Assembly: GCF_002272075.1 (NCBI RefSeq)
Contig: NZ_NPBJ01000016.1
Location: forward strand, 124,001 to 188,000
Reading direction: 5' to 3'
Source of the DNA: Terribacillus saccharophilus
Lineage (GTDB): Bacteria > Bacillota > Bacilli > Bacillales > Amphibacillaceae
Length of the DNA stretch: 64,000 bases
In this document: in pieces, positions 44,885-58,826 of the stretch
Position numbering within the stretch: position 1 is the stretch's first letter
Layout of the letters: each line of letters begins with the position of its first letter
Made by a program: the position numbers and the translations under genes
Notes under the pieces: generated by a model
Seen by the model: only the letters and a program-made list of their open reading frames with translations
Database searches by the model: none
Told to the model about the DNA's origin: nothing

Positions 44885-46150
44885 TTATACTTTTAAGAGT
44901 TTTTGATAATTAAGACTCGCCATCTTATAATAGTTGGCAGCATTCTTGTACTTCTTTAATTTTTCGAAGTGTTCCCCTATCATATTCGAATAGGTGACGA
45001 TATTAGCATAATCGCTTTTTTCTTCTAAATATGGCAAAAACTCATTAATTATTGTATGTTCAAGTTTATTATAATCTTGATATATAGCATATTTATATAC
45101 GTCCATCTCTAGTTTAAACAACTTCTTGCTATGAGCCGGCAATTCTTTAACTAGGGAATAATTTTTTTCTAAAACCATCTTTGCTTCATCGATTCTTTCA
45201 CTATTATAATACTCTTTAATTAAGGAAATAGTAGTTGTTATTTGAGTTGTTGTGAAGTTACTTCCCATCTCATATGCTTTTTCTAGATATTTAATGGCTT
45301 CATCACTTTCACCTAAAGTAGAGTGTAGATACCCTAAGTTATGATTCGAAAGTTGAATCACTTCTGAGTTCTCAGTTATCTCCCCAAGATGTTGTGCTAA
45401 ATTATATTGCTTAATTGCCATATCGATCATATGCACTCTACGGTAACAAATACCTAAAATAATATGGCACTGAGCACACCGGACAAAATTATAATTCTGC
45501 CTGAAAACATCAAGTGCTTTATTCGCATATTCGATTGATTTCAAATCGTTGATCAATCTAGTATGCGTTACTGCAAGCGTATAATGAATATCAGCTATAT
45601 CTGTTTCCGCTAATTCAATCTTCTTAATTAAAGCCTCTGCCATCTTGTAGAACTGAAGAGCTTTAACGTTATCGTCTTCATAATTTTGATAATAATTACC
45701 TAAGTACTTATTCCAAAAAAAGCTTTGTCTAGTATCAAATGAATATTCCAGATTTGTAAGCTTTTCGATTTGTTCTTTAGTTTTTTCGTTTTCATTTCTA
45801 AGTAGATAGTATCTGATCTTATGAATCTCAAAGAGTATCTCGTAGTCAGAATTACTATTCTTGAATAATTGCTCTAATTCTTGGTACTTTGCGTCCCGTT
45901 CTTCTCGACTATGCGCATCATAAAGAAGCGCAAACCATTCCTCAGCCTTTTCCTTTATCATATCCTCGTTCTCCGCGTTAAGCTGGATTCCGAGTCGTTC
46001 GCATAATAATGCGATGACTTCTGGGCTGGCATCAGTTTTCTGGTTTTCGATTTTGGACAGGTAGGATTCTGAAACAATGCCCGCTGCTAGGTCTTCTTGC
46101 GTCATATTTTGCTTGATTCTATGTAGTTTAATTAAAGGGCCTATTTCCAT
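44885..46150 (-). CDS. RRNPP-family HTH/TPR regulator (NprR-like)
   Basis: A 421-residue cytoplasmic regulator. Residues about 1-60 are an XRE-type helix-turn-helix (LHRIKQNMTQEDLAAGIVSE, SYLSKIENQKTDASPEVI). The rest is a string of TPR-like helical hairpins (ALQFYKMAEALIKKIE; IEYANKALDVFRQNYN; IKQYNLAQHLGEI; IKYLEKAYEMGSN), with length and layout as in NprR and PlcR-type receptors. The ATG at 46148-46150 follows GAGGTG by 9 bases; an upstream in-frame start is weaker. A short exported peptide gene follows at once. It may switch genes for proteases, sporulation or necrotrophy as NprR does, but targets are not visible here. Confidence 0.82.
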   Translation of the reverse strand: MEIGPLIKLHRIKQNMTQEDLAAGIVSESYLSKIENQKTDASPEVIALLCERLGIQLNAENEDMIKEKAEEWFALLYDAHSREERDAKYQELEQLFKNSNSDYEILFEIHKIRYYLLRNENEKTKEQIEKLTNLEYSFDTRQSFFWNKYLGNYYQNYEDDNVKALQFYKMAEALIKKIELAETDIADIHYTLAVTHTRLINDLKSIEYANKALDVFRQNYNFVRCAQCHIILGICYRRVHMIDMAIKQYNLAQHLGEITENSEVIQLSNHNLGYLHSTLGESDEAIKYLEKAYEMGSNFTTTQITTTISLIKEYYNSERIDEAKMVLEKNYSLVKELPAHSKKLFKLEMDVYKYAIYQDYNKLEHTIINEFLPYLEEKSDYANIVTYSNMIGEHFEKLKKYKNAANYYKMASLNYQKLLKV

Positions 46151-46212
46151 TTGGGCTACACCTCGAAACATAGTTATTTCTTTCTGCGTAAGAGCTTGTG
46201 CCCAAGACCATT

Positions 46213-46252
46213 GCTGGGATGTGTTCCTGCTTTTATTCTAACACATCCCAGC
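46213..46252. promoter_or_regulatory. Perfect 13-bp inverted repeat upstream of the TPR regulator
   Basis: GCTGGGATGTGTT and AACACATCCCAGC are exact inverted copies around a 14-base spacer that contains a TAGAAT -10-like box on the minus strand. It lies 63-102 bases before the regulator start. A stem this strong could be an operator or an RNA hairpin. It lacks the U-run of a terminator on the minus strand. Confidence 0.5.
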
Positions 46253-46264
46253 TTTAAGTATATT

Positions 46265-46320
46265 GGGAAAGTAGGGATTGAAGCATGTGCTTCACTACCT
46301 ATTTTCTGGTGATACTTTCC
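46265..46320. promoter_or_regulatory. Nested dyad between camS and the TPR regulator
   Basis: GGAAAGTA (46266-46273) pairs with TACTTTCC (46313-46320), and within it GAAGCA-TG-TGCTTC (46280-46293) forms a tight inner stem, flanked by TAGG and CCTA. It may be a camS 3' hairpin or a regulator-binding region. Confidence 0.4.
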
Positions 46321-46368
46321 TAGTCTTGTCTAATAATGCAATTTTTTGTCTCTTTTTGTATGGCTGCT

Positions 46369-47583
46369 TTAATTAAGGATGTAAACTTCCGGTTCTTTGG
46401 TATCATGTTCCCTCGTAATGATTGCTTCTGTCTGATCATTTGAGGTGATGTTTATTTCGAGGTCATAATAGTTCGGGAAGATATCCATGATCTGGCTGTA
46501 TGCATATTGTGTAAAGGCAACTACTTCAGCATTTCCTTCGAATTGAATCGGGATATCAATAGTCAGCTTCTTAAGTTCGTCATTTTGGTAGAATCCTCTG
46601 CCGACCATTCCTGTGTAATTCGGGAAGAAGCTTGCCACTTTTGTCGTGAAAGCGGAAATATATTGACTTTCATCTGGGTAGTTTTCATTTGCATCATCCG
46701 AAGGGAACAAGACGTTCTTCTCGTCGATCTTATCCCAATCTCCGACTGAGCTGCTGCCTTTATCTACAGTAGTTTCAGCAACGAAGCTACCTGGCACGAC
46801 AGATTCCTTCTTAGCTTCCTGGTAAACTGTGATATGAATTGGAACGTCACTTAAGCCGTCAATGCTGCGCATTCTTTCGACAATCTTTTTAGACATTTCA
46901 TTCGCCTGCGCGAGCATCTTATCCTCTGGAATTTCTTCACGGTAAGGACCTTTTCCGCCAGTCGTAAATTGGTATTCCGACTTCATCGCAAGTGCAATGG
47001 AGACTCCGCCCAGCTTAATATCACCGTTATCATCCTCGATCATATAATCCTGCTCCAGGATGTGCGATAGATACTTCGGATTATCACGGAAATCCTTCTC
47101 CGATGCTTTATCTTCATTCAGCTCCGGATTAAGCCCGAGCTCCTTCGCTTTTTCATCGTCGGTAATTTCGCCCTTATCGTTCTCTTGTGCTTTGGCATAA
47201 CGACCAATCCAACTATATAGCGTATCACTATCGAGCATTTGTCCTTCACGGAAATAATATTCATCTGGACTGAATACGTCCTTCGAATGATTGCGAAGCC
47301 CTTCTTCGACTTCATCAATATCCAAACGGTTGGCAATTTGGTTAATAATTACTCCGCGAGCTGCACTAGTCTCATAGTTGACGACGCCTTTAGATTTGCC
47401 GCTCTCATAAGGCAGCAATACTTTGTACTCTTCGTCAGAGAAATTATAGCTCGAAACGACGGACGTTTTTTCCCCGCCATCTGCCGTTTCCTGCTTTACT
47501 TCTTCTTCCCCGCCGCCAGACGGTCCGCAGCTTGCCAGCAATACGAGTGCTCCTATAGATAGAACACCTGCTAATCTTTTCAT
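46369..47583 (-). CDS. camS: CamS family sex pheromone-like lipoprotein
   Basis: A 404-residue lipoprotein of the CamS/YerH family. The signal peptide ends in the lipobox LLASC, followed by an acidic linker and a large outer domain (about 60-404, including VLLPYESGKSKGVVNY and FFPNYTGMVGRGFY). In Enterococcus and Staphylococcus the end of this signal peptide is released as a cAM373-type heptapeptide (AIFILAS, AIFILAA); the matching segment here is ALVLLAS. The ATG at 47581-47583 follows GAGAGGAG. It is 13 bases after ligA, as yerH is in B. subtilis. Confidence 0.9.
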   Translation of the reverse strand: MKRLAGVLSIGALVLLASCGPSGGGEEEVKQETADGGEKTSVVSSYNFSDEEYKVLLPYESGKSKGVVNYETSAARGVIINQIANRLDIDEVEEGLRNHSKDVFSPDEYYFREGQMLDSDTLYSWIGRYAKAQENDKGEITDDEKAKELGLNPELNEDKASEKDFRDNPKYLSHILEQDYMIEDDNGDIKLGGVSIALAMKSEYQFTTGGKGPYREEIPEDKMLAQANEMSKKIVERMRSIDGLSDVPIHITVYQEAKKESVVPGSFVAETTVDKGSSSVGDWDKIDEKNVLFPSDDANENYPDESQYISAFTTKVASFFPNYTGMVGRGFYQNDELKKLTIDIPIQFEGNAEVVAFTQYAYSQIMDIFPNYYDLEINITSNDQTEAIITREHDTKEPEVYILN

Positions 47584-47596
47584 GTGTTTCTCCTCT

Positions 47597-51837
<4,241 letters not shown>

Positions 51838-51850
51838 GTTTGCACCGCCT

Positions 51851-52540
51851 TTATTTCTTTCCTTTTACTGCTCTCACTGTCTTCAGAGCAGCCTTTATAT
51901 TATCATACACGCTATTTCCGACAATAATCACATCAGCATATTGCTTCATCTCCGCTGCTTGCTCTGGTGAAACGATACCGCCTCCATAGAATAGCAGCGT
52001 GTTTGAAAGCTGATCTTTCACCTTTCTGACAAGTGCAGGATCAGCATATGCTCCGCTGTTTTCCAGATAAAAAATCGGGAGCTTGTACATATGTTCCGCC
52101 ATATAAGCGTAAGCAACCGTATCTTCTTCAGTTGGCAGCTCACATTGCGTGTGGGTGAAAACCTTCGCTTGCGGATTGATGACACAATAGCCTTCCATCA
52201 TGATTTCATCCCAGTGCATCATATCCCGATACGCTTTGACTGCTTCATGATGCTGCCCCATGACCCATTGCTTGTCCTTGCTGTTCATCACCATCGGCAC
52301 ATAATAAAAATCGAAGCCAGGTGTCAAAGCTTCCATCGTGCTGATCTCCAGAATGACCGGAACTGTGTGACGTCGTATCCGCGCGAGCAAATCGAGTACA
52401 CCATCCAGAGTTACATTGTCTGTACCGCCGACAATGATGGCATCCGTACCGGACTCACAGATTTTCTCCAAATCTTCATCGCCTATTTCCTTGGCTGGAT
52501 CGAGTTTGAATATATGTTGCCACTCTTTCATGTTATACAC
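51851..52540 (-). CDS. pcrB: Heptaprenylglyceryl phosphate synthase PcrB
   Basis: A 229-residue TIM-barrel prenyltransferase that joins heptaprenyl diphosphate to sn-glycerol-1-phosphate, giving archaeal-type ether lipids in Bacillales. Typical stretches are [53 protein letters not shown] and [17 protein letters not shown] chose the GTG at 52538-52540 because GGAGG lies 8 bases before it and the protein then begins [11 protein letters not shown], aligning with the B. subtilis N-terminus; ATGs at 52546 and 52555 are alternatives. Confidence 0.93.
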   Translation of the reverse strand: MYNMKEWQHIFKLDPAKEIGDEDLEKICESGTDAIIVGGTDNVTLDGVLDLLARIRRHTVPVILEISTMEALTPGFDFYYVPMVMNSKDKQWVMGQHHEAVKAYRDMMHWDEIMMEGYCVINPQAKVFTHTQCELPTEEDTVAYAYMAEHMYKLPIFYLENSGAYADPALVRKVKDQLSNTLLFYGGGIVSPEQAAEMKQYADVIIVGNSVYDNIKAALKTVRAVKGKK

Positions 52541-52646
52541 GTGCATATCCTCCATTACTTGCTTGCATAACGTTCATTATAGCAAAAATCGACTGGATAA
52601 TTTAGTGGTTAGGGCGAGGAAAATACGAAGAGTTTGCGAATGAAGA

Positions 52647-52672
52647 AAGCCCGGCAACCGATTGCCAGGCTT
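52647..52672 (-). terminator. Terminator after the oxidoreductase gene
   Basis: AAGCCCGGCAA and TTGCCAGGCTT pair with one mismatch around a 4-base loop, just beyond the oxidoreductase stop on the minus strand. Confidence 0.65.
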
Positions 52673-52679
52673 CATTGTG

Positions 52680-53672
52680 TCATTGGATCCGATCAGCTGG
52701 GTAAATCAAGCCAAACTGACTTCGCGCTTTCTCCATAATTTCGGCTACAGATAGTGCCAGTTCATGTGTATTGATACTTGATTCCCGCTTGCCTGTTTGA
52801 ATCAGGTTCACGAATTCCTCTATTTCATATTTCATGTTATGGTCGTTATCCTGCGGACCGCTGATGGTATCCTCTGTGCTGTCATGATATTGGATCGTAA
52901 CATCCTCAAAATGTCCAATATGATCGATCCGAATCGTCGCATCTTCTCCTTGAATCTCAGAAGGCAACGTAGAGCTGGTAATTTTCGAATAGTAAACAAG
53001 CGCCTCCATACCTTCATACGTCAGCGTTATTGTTGCTTGGCCATCCACACCGGACTCAAGCAAAGTTCCGCTCGCCTTGATTTCCTTCGGTTTGCCGAAC
53101 AAAGCAACAAGTGGATACAAGCAATAGATACCGATATCCATTGTTGCACCATTACTAAGTTCGGGATTGAACGCATTCAGAATCGTCCCTTGCCGGTAAG
53201 CATCGTAGCGGGACGAGTACTGACAAAGCTGTGCCACATAGCGGCGCACAGGTCCTATTTTCTCAAGATGCTGCTGAACGGCATGGAAATTCGGAAGAAA
53301 CGTCGATTTCATCGCTTCCATCAGTAAAACATCGTGCTGCTTTGCTGTTTGAATGAGGTCCTTCACTTCAGCAGTATTTGACGCCAGCGGCTTTTCACAT
53401 AAAACATGAACACCATGCTGCATGAAAATCTTGGCTTGTCCCGCATGCAAAGCATTCGGACTCGCAATATAAACTGCATCGATTTCCCCGCTCGCCGCCA
53501 TTTGTTCAATGTCGATGAACGTATGTACTGCTTTATGCTTGCTGGCGAATTCTTCCGCCTTTTCAAGCTTTCGAGAGTAGACAGCCGTCAGCTCGAAATT
53601 ATCGACCTTTTTACTTGCTTCTAGAAATATTTCTGTAATCCAGTTCGTTCCGACCACACCAAAGCGTACCAT
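52680..53672 (-). CDS. Gfo/Idh/MocA family oxidoreductase
   Basis: A 330-residue NAD(P)-dependent sugar or polyol dehydrogenase-like protein. Rossmann start RFGVVGTNWITEIFLEA, the conserved EKPLA motif in HVLCEKPLASN, and DIGIYCLYPLVALFG, where the Asp and Tyr belong to the family active site. The closest general type is the YrbE/YulF-like group; the substrate is unknown. It sits between pcrB and yerC, a position not held by such a gene in B. subtilis 168 as far as I recall. Confidence 0.85.
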   Translation of the reverse strand: MVRFGVVGTNWITEIFLEASKKVDNFELTAVYSRKLEKAEEFASKHKAVHTFIDIEQMAASGEIDAVYIASPNALHAGQAKIFMQHGVHVLCEKPLASNTAEVKDLIQTAKQHDVLLMEAMKSTFLPNFHAVQQHLEKIGPVRRYVAQLCQYSSRYDAYRQGTILNAFNPELSNGATMDIGIYCLYPLVALFGKPKEIKASGTLLESGVDGQATITLTYEGMEALVYYSKITSSTLPSEIQGEDATIRIDHIGHFEDVTIQYHDSTEDTISGPQDNDHNMKYEIEEFVNLIQTGKRESSINTHELALSVAEIMEKARSQFGLIYPADRIQ

Positions 53673-53686
53673 CCAATGTCAGCTCC

Positions 53687-53989
53687 TTATTCTTCTGGTT
53701 TTTCTTCCAAACGCTCAAGAACCGTATTATAGCCGTCGTTCCCATAATTAAGGCAGCGTTTCACACGGGAGATCGTTGTCGTCGATGCGCTCGTTTCCTG
53801 AACGATTGCATGATACGTCGCTCCATCACGCAGCATCTTCGCCACTTGGAGGCGTTGTGTAAGCGATTGTATTTCGCTGATTGTCGCAATATCATCAAAG
53901 AAGCGATAGCATTCCTCGACATCGTTTAATGAAAGTATTGCTTGAAATAATTCATCTAAATGCTCACCACGGAGCTTATCAAGCTGCAT
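53687..53989 (-). CDS. yerC: YerC/YecD family TrpR-like protein
   Basis: A 100-residue DNA-binding protein of the TrpR-related YerC/YecD family. The N-terminal QLDKLRGEHLDELFQAILSL and SLTQRLQVAKMLRDGATY and the helix-turn-helix with SASTTTISRVKRCLNYG are diagnostic. The ATG at 53987-53989 follows GGGGGAGGG; an extension upstream is not family-like. In B. subtilis yerC lies near the pur operon; the family is essential or important in some Bacilli, and its target is not settled. Confidence 0.9.
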   Translation of the reverse strand: MQLDKLRGEHLDELFQAILSLNDVEECYRFFDDIATISEIQSLTQRLQVAKMLRDGATYHAIVQETSASTTTISRVKRCLNYGNDGYNTVLERLEEKPEE

Positions 53990-54154
53990 ACAGCTTCCCT
54001 CCCCCATACGCACGTATGTGCTTCTTCCTTATCCCTTATGATACATCATCTCGACCCATTTGCGTAATACGATGCGCATTGGAATTTTTATACTAGCATA
54101 AACACCTGATATAGCAGGAAAAATAGAGTTAATAAAGGAAAGGAGTGCATAAGG

Positions 54155-54379
54155 TTGAAACCGAATATGGGAATAATCCAGGCAATGATTCGAATTGCGG
54201 CTGGCGTCAGCATGGTCGGGTATGCCACTGCTGCACTTGTCACAAAACCGAAGCAATTAACTGCCCATTTGACTTTGCTGGCAGGCGCCATCAAGATCGC
54301 TGAAGGTATTGTGCGCTACTGCCCAAGCATGACTCTGATCAATCAATTTCGCCAAAAACAGGATTCTCAAGGTGAATAA
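54155..54379 (+). CDS. DUF2892-like small membrane protein, 74 residues
   Basis: A small inner-membrane protein. It begins at a TTG behind AAAGGAG and has the DUF2892 (YgaP membrane part-like) pattern: MIRIAAGVSMVGYATAALVT for the first segment, then LTLLAGAIKIAEGIVRYCPS with a second hydrophobic stretch. The function is unknown; some relatives are fused to rhodanese domains, which is not the case here. Confidence 0.7.
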   Translation: MKPNMGIIQAMIRIAAGVSMVGYATAALVTKPKQLTAHLTLLAGAIKIAEGIVRYCPSMTLINQFRQKQDSQGE

Positions 54380-54380
54380 A

Positions 54381-54414
54381 AAAGAAGAACTGGCCCGTAT
54401 ACCAGTTCTTCTTT
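54381..54414. terminator. Bidirectional terminator between the DUF2892-like gene and purD
   Basis: AAAGAAGAACTGG and CCAGTTCTTCTTT form a perfect 13-bp stem with an 8-base loop. On the minus strand it ends the pur operon, 4 bases beyond the purD stop codon, followed by TTTTATTC. Confidence 0.88.
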
Positions 54415-54417
54415 CCT

Positions 54418-55671
54418 TTATTTCCCGAATCCAATATCAGTCCGATAATGGAAATTTGGATTACTTTTAAAGATGGTAAGTCCTGTTTTGACACTTTCCA
54501 CCGCATCCGTACGATTATGGTGTACAGAACCGATGAACAAGATACGTCCTCCGTTCGAAACATAACCTTCCGCCGTTTTTTCCGTACCGGCGTGAATACA
54601 GTACACGTCCTGCGGCAGTTCTGATAAGTCAGGAATCGGAAGCTGCTTGTCATAGCTTCCCGGATAGCCACTTGCAGCAATAACAGTACCTGTAGCATAA
54701 GCATCCTTCCACGTCAGCTGAGGATTGTTACCAGCAGTAACATCCCGCATTACTTGCAGCAAATCATTTTCCAACAATGGTAAAATGACCTGTGTTTCAG
54801 GATCTCCGAAACGGGCATTGAATTCAATTACTTTCGGTCCGTCTGTTGTTTCAATAAGTCCTGCGTACAAAACACCAGTAAAGGAACGGTCTTCTTTTAC
54901 AAGTCCAGCAGCAGCAGGCTTCAGAATTCGTTCGATTGCTTCATCAATCACACTTTGCTGCAGATCAGGGATCGGAGCATAGGCACCCATGCCGCCTGTA
55001 TTCGGTCCTTGGTCATTATCGTAAACGCGCTTATGATCACGAGCAGGCACGAGCGGATAGACATCTTTACCATTCACGAAAGCCATAAGTGAAAATTCCT
55101 TACCGTCAAGGAAATCCTCAATAATAACAAGGCTTCCCGCTTGGCCAAACTGGTTATCGACCAGCATGCTTTCTACAGCTTCATTTGCTTCCTCAACTGT
55201 GTTGGCAACGACAACGCCTTTACCTGCAGCAAGACCATCTGCTTTCACAACAATTGGCGCACCTTTTTTCGCAATATAATCCTTTGCTTTCTCTGCGTCA
55301 GAAAAAGTCTCACTTGCAGCAGTCGGGATAGCATGTACACGCATAAAGCTTTTAGCGTAATCCTTGCTTCCTTCAATCAAAGCAGCTTCCTTCGTAGGTC
55401 CGAATACGTTTAGGTTTTCCTGCTGAAAAGCATTGACGACACCTGCAAGCAAAGGAATTTCCGGGCCGACAAATGTCCAGTCGATTTGTTCTTCCTTTGC
55501 AAAATGGACAAGGTCATCTACAGCTGTTACATCAATTGGCACACAAGTTGCTAAATCGGCTATACCGCCATTACCTGGTGCTGCGTACAATGCCGTTATC
55601 TCGGTACTTAAAGCTAGCTTTGCGACGATACTATGCTCGCGGCCGCCGCTGCCTATCACAAGAACTTTCAC
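54418..55671 (-). CDS. purD: Phosphoribosylamine-glycine ligase
   Basis: A 417-residue GAR synthetase: phosphoribosylamine + glycine + ATP to GAR. KVLVIGSGGREHSIVAKL is the N-terminal domain, PIVVKADGLAAGKGVVVA the ATP-grasp lysines, and VIEFNARFGDPETQVILPLL the conserved metal/ATP segment. The start is a GTG at 55669-55671 with GGGGGAG 6 bases upstream; it then reads MKVLVIGS, the normal N-terminus. Last gene of the pur operon, 18 bases after purH. Confidence 0.96.
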   Translation of the reverse strand: MKVLVIGSGGREHSIVAKLALSTEITALYAAPGNGGIADLATCVPIDVTAVDDLVHFAKEEQIDWTFVGPEIPLLAGVVNAFQQENLNVFGPTKEAALIEGSKDYAKSFMRVHAIPTAASETFSDAEKAKDYIAKKGAPIVVKADGLAAGKGVVVANTVEEANEAVESMLVDNQFGQAGSLVIIEDFLDGKEFSLMAFVNGKDVYPLVPARDHKRVYDNDQGPNTGGMGAYAPIPDLQQSVIDEAIERILKPAAAGLVKEDRSFTGVLYAGLIETTDGPKVIEFNARFGDPETQVILPLLENDLLQVMRDVTAGNNPQLTWKDAYATGTVIAASGYPGSYDKQLPIPDLSELPQDVYCIHAGTEKTAEGYVSNGGRILFIGSVHHNRTDAVESVKTGLTIFKSNPNFHYRTDIGFGK

Positions 55672-55689
55672 AACGTCTCCCCCTGACAA

Positions 55690-57216
55690 TTAGTGCTTAA
55701 AGTGGCGCATATCTGTGTAGACCATGGCAATGTTGTGCGCATTACATACAGCTACAGAATCTTCATCTCGTTTAGATCCGCCTGGCTGGATGACCGCTGT
55801 CACGCCAGCTTTAATAGCTGCTTCTACTGTGTCTGGCATCGGGAAGAAGGCATCCGATGCCAGCACCGCTCCTGCTGCTTTTTCACCAGCTTGTTCCAAG
55901 GCAATTTTAGCTGCTCCAACTCTATTCATTTGACCTGCACCAACACCGATTGTCTGATCATCTTTTGCGATTACAATCGCATTCGATTTTACATGCTTCA
56001 CAACTTTCCAGGCAAAGAGAAGATTTTTCATTTCTTCCTCTGTCGGCTTACGATCAGTCGCTACAGTAAGTTCTGCTTCCGTAATAGCACCTGCATCATA
56101 ATCCTGCACAAGCAAACCGCCGCTTACGCTAACGACCTTTTTCGGCTGCTGAATTGCATCTGCAGCAAGCTCCAATAGACGGATGTTTTTCTTCTCTGTC
56201 AATAAAGCCAATGCTTCTTCTGTGAAGCTCGGCGCAATGACAATCTCAAGGAAGATTTCCTTCAGTTGCAATGCCGTATCTTTGTCGACTTCACCATTCA
56301 AAGCAACAATGCCGCCAAAAATAGATGTCGGATCTGCTTCGAATGCTTTTCGGAAAGCATTCGAAATAGTTTCTCCGATACCAACGCCGCAAGGGTTCAT
56401 ATGTTTGACTGCTACTGCGGCAGGCTCTTGGAATTCCATGACGATTTCAAGTGCCGCATTGGCATCCTGAATGTTGTTGTAAGAAAGCTCCTTACCATGA
56501 AGCTGCTTTGCATTTGCAATAGAAGCTCCTTTGACGATTGGGTCTTTGTAGAATGCTGCTGCCTGATGCGGGTTTTCTCCATAACGTAAGGATTGAACTT
56601 TTTCATATGTGAGCGTTAATGTTTCCGTATCATGCTCTTCATTCAATTCGGCAAAATAACTTGCTATCATCGCATCATAATTCGCTGTATGGCGGAAAAC
56701 CTTACCTGCTAATCGGCGTTTTGCTTCATAAGAAAGCTCACCCTGTTGTAAAGCAGACAAAGTTGCGTCGTAATCTTCTGGATCAACTAGAACAGTGACA
56801 CCAGCAAAGTTTTTAGCTGCTGAACGAAGCATTGTCGGTCCGCCAATGTCGATGTTTTCAATTGCATCCGCTTCCGTAACGCCTGGTTTTTCAATTGTAT
56901 TTTTAAACGGATAGAGATTTACCACGACCAAGTCGATTGGCGTTATGTCACGCTCTTTCAGCTGCTGCATATGGCTTTCATCATCTCTTCTAGCTAACAA
57001 ACCACCGTGAATGGCTGGATGCAGAGTTTTCACACGTCCGTCCATGATTTCATCAAATTTCGTCACGTCAGACACTGCTACAGCTGGAATACCTTCTTCC
57101 AGCAGCTGTTTCAGAGTGCCTCCAGTCGAAATGATGTCATAATTCAATTCTGCTAAACCTTTAGCAAATGGGATGATTCCTGTTTTATCTGATACGCTGA
57201 TTAACGCACGTGGCAT
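55690..57216 (-). CDS. purH: Bifunctional AICAR transformylase / IMP cyclohydrolase
   Basis: A 508-residue enzyme for the last two steps to IMP. The cyclohydrolase part is about 1-195 ([35 protein letters not shown]) and the transformylase about 200-508 ([49 protein letters not shown]). The ATG at 57216 is nearer proper spacing from AAAGGA than the one at 57225, which overlaps it. Five bases separate it from purN. Confidence 0.96.
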   Translation of the reverse strand: MPRALISVSDKTGIIPFAKGLAELNYDIISTGGTLKQLLEEGIPAVAVSDVTKFDEIMDGRVKTLHPAIHGGLLARRDDESHMQQLKERDITPIDLVVVNLYPFKNTIEKPGVTEADAIENIDIGGPTMLRSAAKNFAGVTVLVDPEDYDATLSALQQGELSYEAKRRLAGKVFRHTANYDAMIASYFAELNEEHDTETLTLTYEKVQSLRYGENPHQAAAFYKDPIVKGASIANAKQLHGKELSYNNIQDANAALEIVMEFQEPAAVAVKHMNPCGVGIGETISNAFRKAFEADPTSIFGGIVALNGEVDKDTALQLKEIFLEIVIAPSFTEEALALLTEKKNIRLLELAADAIQQPKKVVSVSGGLLVQDYDAGAITEAELTVATDRKPTEEEMKNLLFAWKVVKHVKSNAIVIAKDDQTIGVGAGQMNRVGAAKIALEQAGEKAAGAVLASDAFFPMPDTVEAAIKAGVTAVIQPGGSKRDEDSVAVCNAHNIAMVYTDMRHFKH

Positions 57217-57221
57217 TATAG

Positions 57222-57794
57222 TCATTCCTTTCTATCGCGTTCTTTGAGTATGTACGAAATCGTTTCCGGATAAAGACGGTGCTCAATGGCTTGGATTCGT
57301 TGATGCAATGTGTGATGTGTATCTTCTTCCAGTACTGGAACTGCTTCTTGGGCAATGATGTTTCCCGTATCCATTCCCGCGTCAACGAAATGGATCGTCA
57401 CGCCGCTCACTTTCACACCTGCTGACAAAGCCTGCCCAATGGCATCCTTGCCGGCAAATGCAGGCAGGAGCGATGGATGGATGTTCAGGATCCGCTCTGG
57501 ATATGCTTCGAGCAGTGTCGGCCCGATCAAACGCATATAACCTGCAAGAAAGATCCATTCTATATGCTTTTCCTGGAGCTTAGTAAGAATAGCTTGTTCA
57601 TAGGCTTGTTTATCTTCAAAGGTTTTCGGGTCACAGACAAAAACCTCTGCGTCCCACTCTTTTGCTTTGCTTATAACAGGTGCTTCCGGTTTATCACAAA
57701 CAAGCAGCTGGATTGTGCAAGGTAATTCCGAAGCCTGCACAATCGCTTCTGCGTTGCTGCCGCTGCCAGATGCAAAAATAGCAGCTGAAATCAT
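57222..57794 (-). CDS. purN: Phosphoribosylglycinamide formyltransferase
   Basis: A 190-residue GAR transformylase using 10-formyl-THF. [15 protein letters not shown] is the phosphate-binding loop, [20 protein letters not shown] and [12 protein letters not shown] hold the catalytic Asn and His, and [18 protein letters not shown] the catalytic Asp. It overlaps purM by 4 bases. Confidence 0.96.
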   Translation of the reverse strand: MISAAIFASGSGSNAEAIVQASELPCTIQLLVCDKPEAPVISKAKEWDAEVFVCDPKTFEDKQAYEQAILTKLQEKHIEWIFLAGYMRLIGPTLLEAYPERILNIHPSLLPAFAGKDAIGQALSAGVKVSGVTIHFVDAGMDTGNIIAQEAVPVLEEDTHHTLHQRIQAIEHRLYPETISYILKERDRKE

Positions 57795-58816
57795 GCGGTA
57801 AACTCCACGCCTGTCTTATCCGTTACTTCACCAATGATCCAGGCTCTCTCGCCTGCTTCTTGCAGGATTGTCATCGTCTCTGCCGCTTCTTCCTGAGATA
57901 CGATTAGTGCCATGCCGATTCCTGTATTGAAGACACCGAGCATATCCTCGAAGACTAGCTGTGCTTTTTCCATTAGGAATTCATAGACAGCCGGCAGCTC
58001 CCAGCTTCCAGTCTGAATGCGAACACCTAGATCCTCGGGCACTGCGCGCGGCAGGTTCTCATAGAAGCCGCCGCCAGTAATATGAGAGATACCATGAATA
58101 TCGATTTTCTCTTGGACAGCACGCACTGCTTTCGAGTAAATTTTGGTCGGCTCAAGCAAGATTTCTCCTAAAGGACGATCAAATGGTGCGTACACCTCGT
58201 CCAGGCTCAGTCCATGCTGATCGATCAGACGTCGCACGAGGGAGAAGCCATTGGAATGCAGGCCACTTGAAGCAATACCGATAATGCTATCTCCTGCTTT
58301 AACATCTGCACCACTAATTAGCTTTGACTTTTCTCCGATACCAACGACAAATCCAGCTAAATCATATTCTTCTGCTCCGTACATACCTGGCATTTCAGCT
58401 GTCTCGCCCCCTATCAACGCCGCACCTGCTTCGACACAGCCATCAGCAATACCTTTCACGATCTGCTCGATCTTCTCCGGTTCATTTTTGCCGCAGGCAA
58501 TGTAATCAAGGAAGAACAACGCTTGTGCGCCTTGAGCGATGATATCATTCACACACATAGCGACAAGGTCGATTCCGACTGTATCATGCTGATCCATATC
58601 AATAGCAAGCTTCAGCTTCGTCCCAACTCCATCCGTTCCGGAAACAAGCACCGGTTCTTTATAAGAGAAAGACGACAAGTCGAACAGTCCGGCAAACGCG
58701 CCGACACCGCCGATCACTTCCGGACGGTTCGTACGGTTGATATGTTTTTTCATTAAATCTACTGCGCGATAGCCTGCTTCGACATCCACGCCGGCTTGTT
58801 TGTAAAGTTCGCTCAT
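57791..58816 (-). CDS. purM: Phosphoribosylformylglycinamidine cyclo-ligase
   Basis: A 341-residue AIR synthetase. [17 protein letters not shown], the glycine-rich [42 protein letters not shown] and [17 protein letters not shown] are family motifs. The ATG at 58814-58816 follows AGGAGGGC; the long upstream frame runs into purF and is not real. Ten bases after purF. Confidence 0.96.
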   Translation of the reverse strand: MSELYKQAGVDVEAGYRAVDLMKKHINRTNRPEVIGGVGAFAGLFDLSSFSYKEPVLVSGTDGVGTKLKLAIDMDQHDTVGIDLVAMCVNDIIAQGAQALFFLDYIACGKNEPEKIEQIVKGIADGCVEAGAALIGGETAEMPGMYGAEEYDLAGFVVGIGEKSKLISGADVKAGDSIIGIASSGLHSNGFSLVRRLIDQHGLSLDEVYAPFDRPLGEILLEPTKIYSKAVRAVQEKIDIHGISHITGGGFYENLPRAVPEDLGVRIQTGSWELPAVYEFLMEKAQLVFEDMLGVFNTGIGMALIVSQEEAAETMTILQEAGERAWIIGEVTDKTGVEFTA

Positions 58817-58826
58817 GCTTGCCCTC

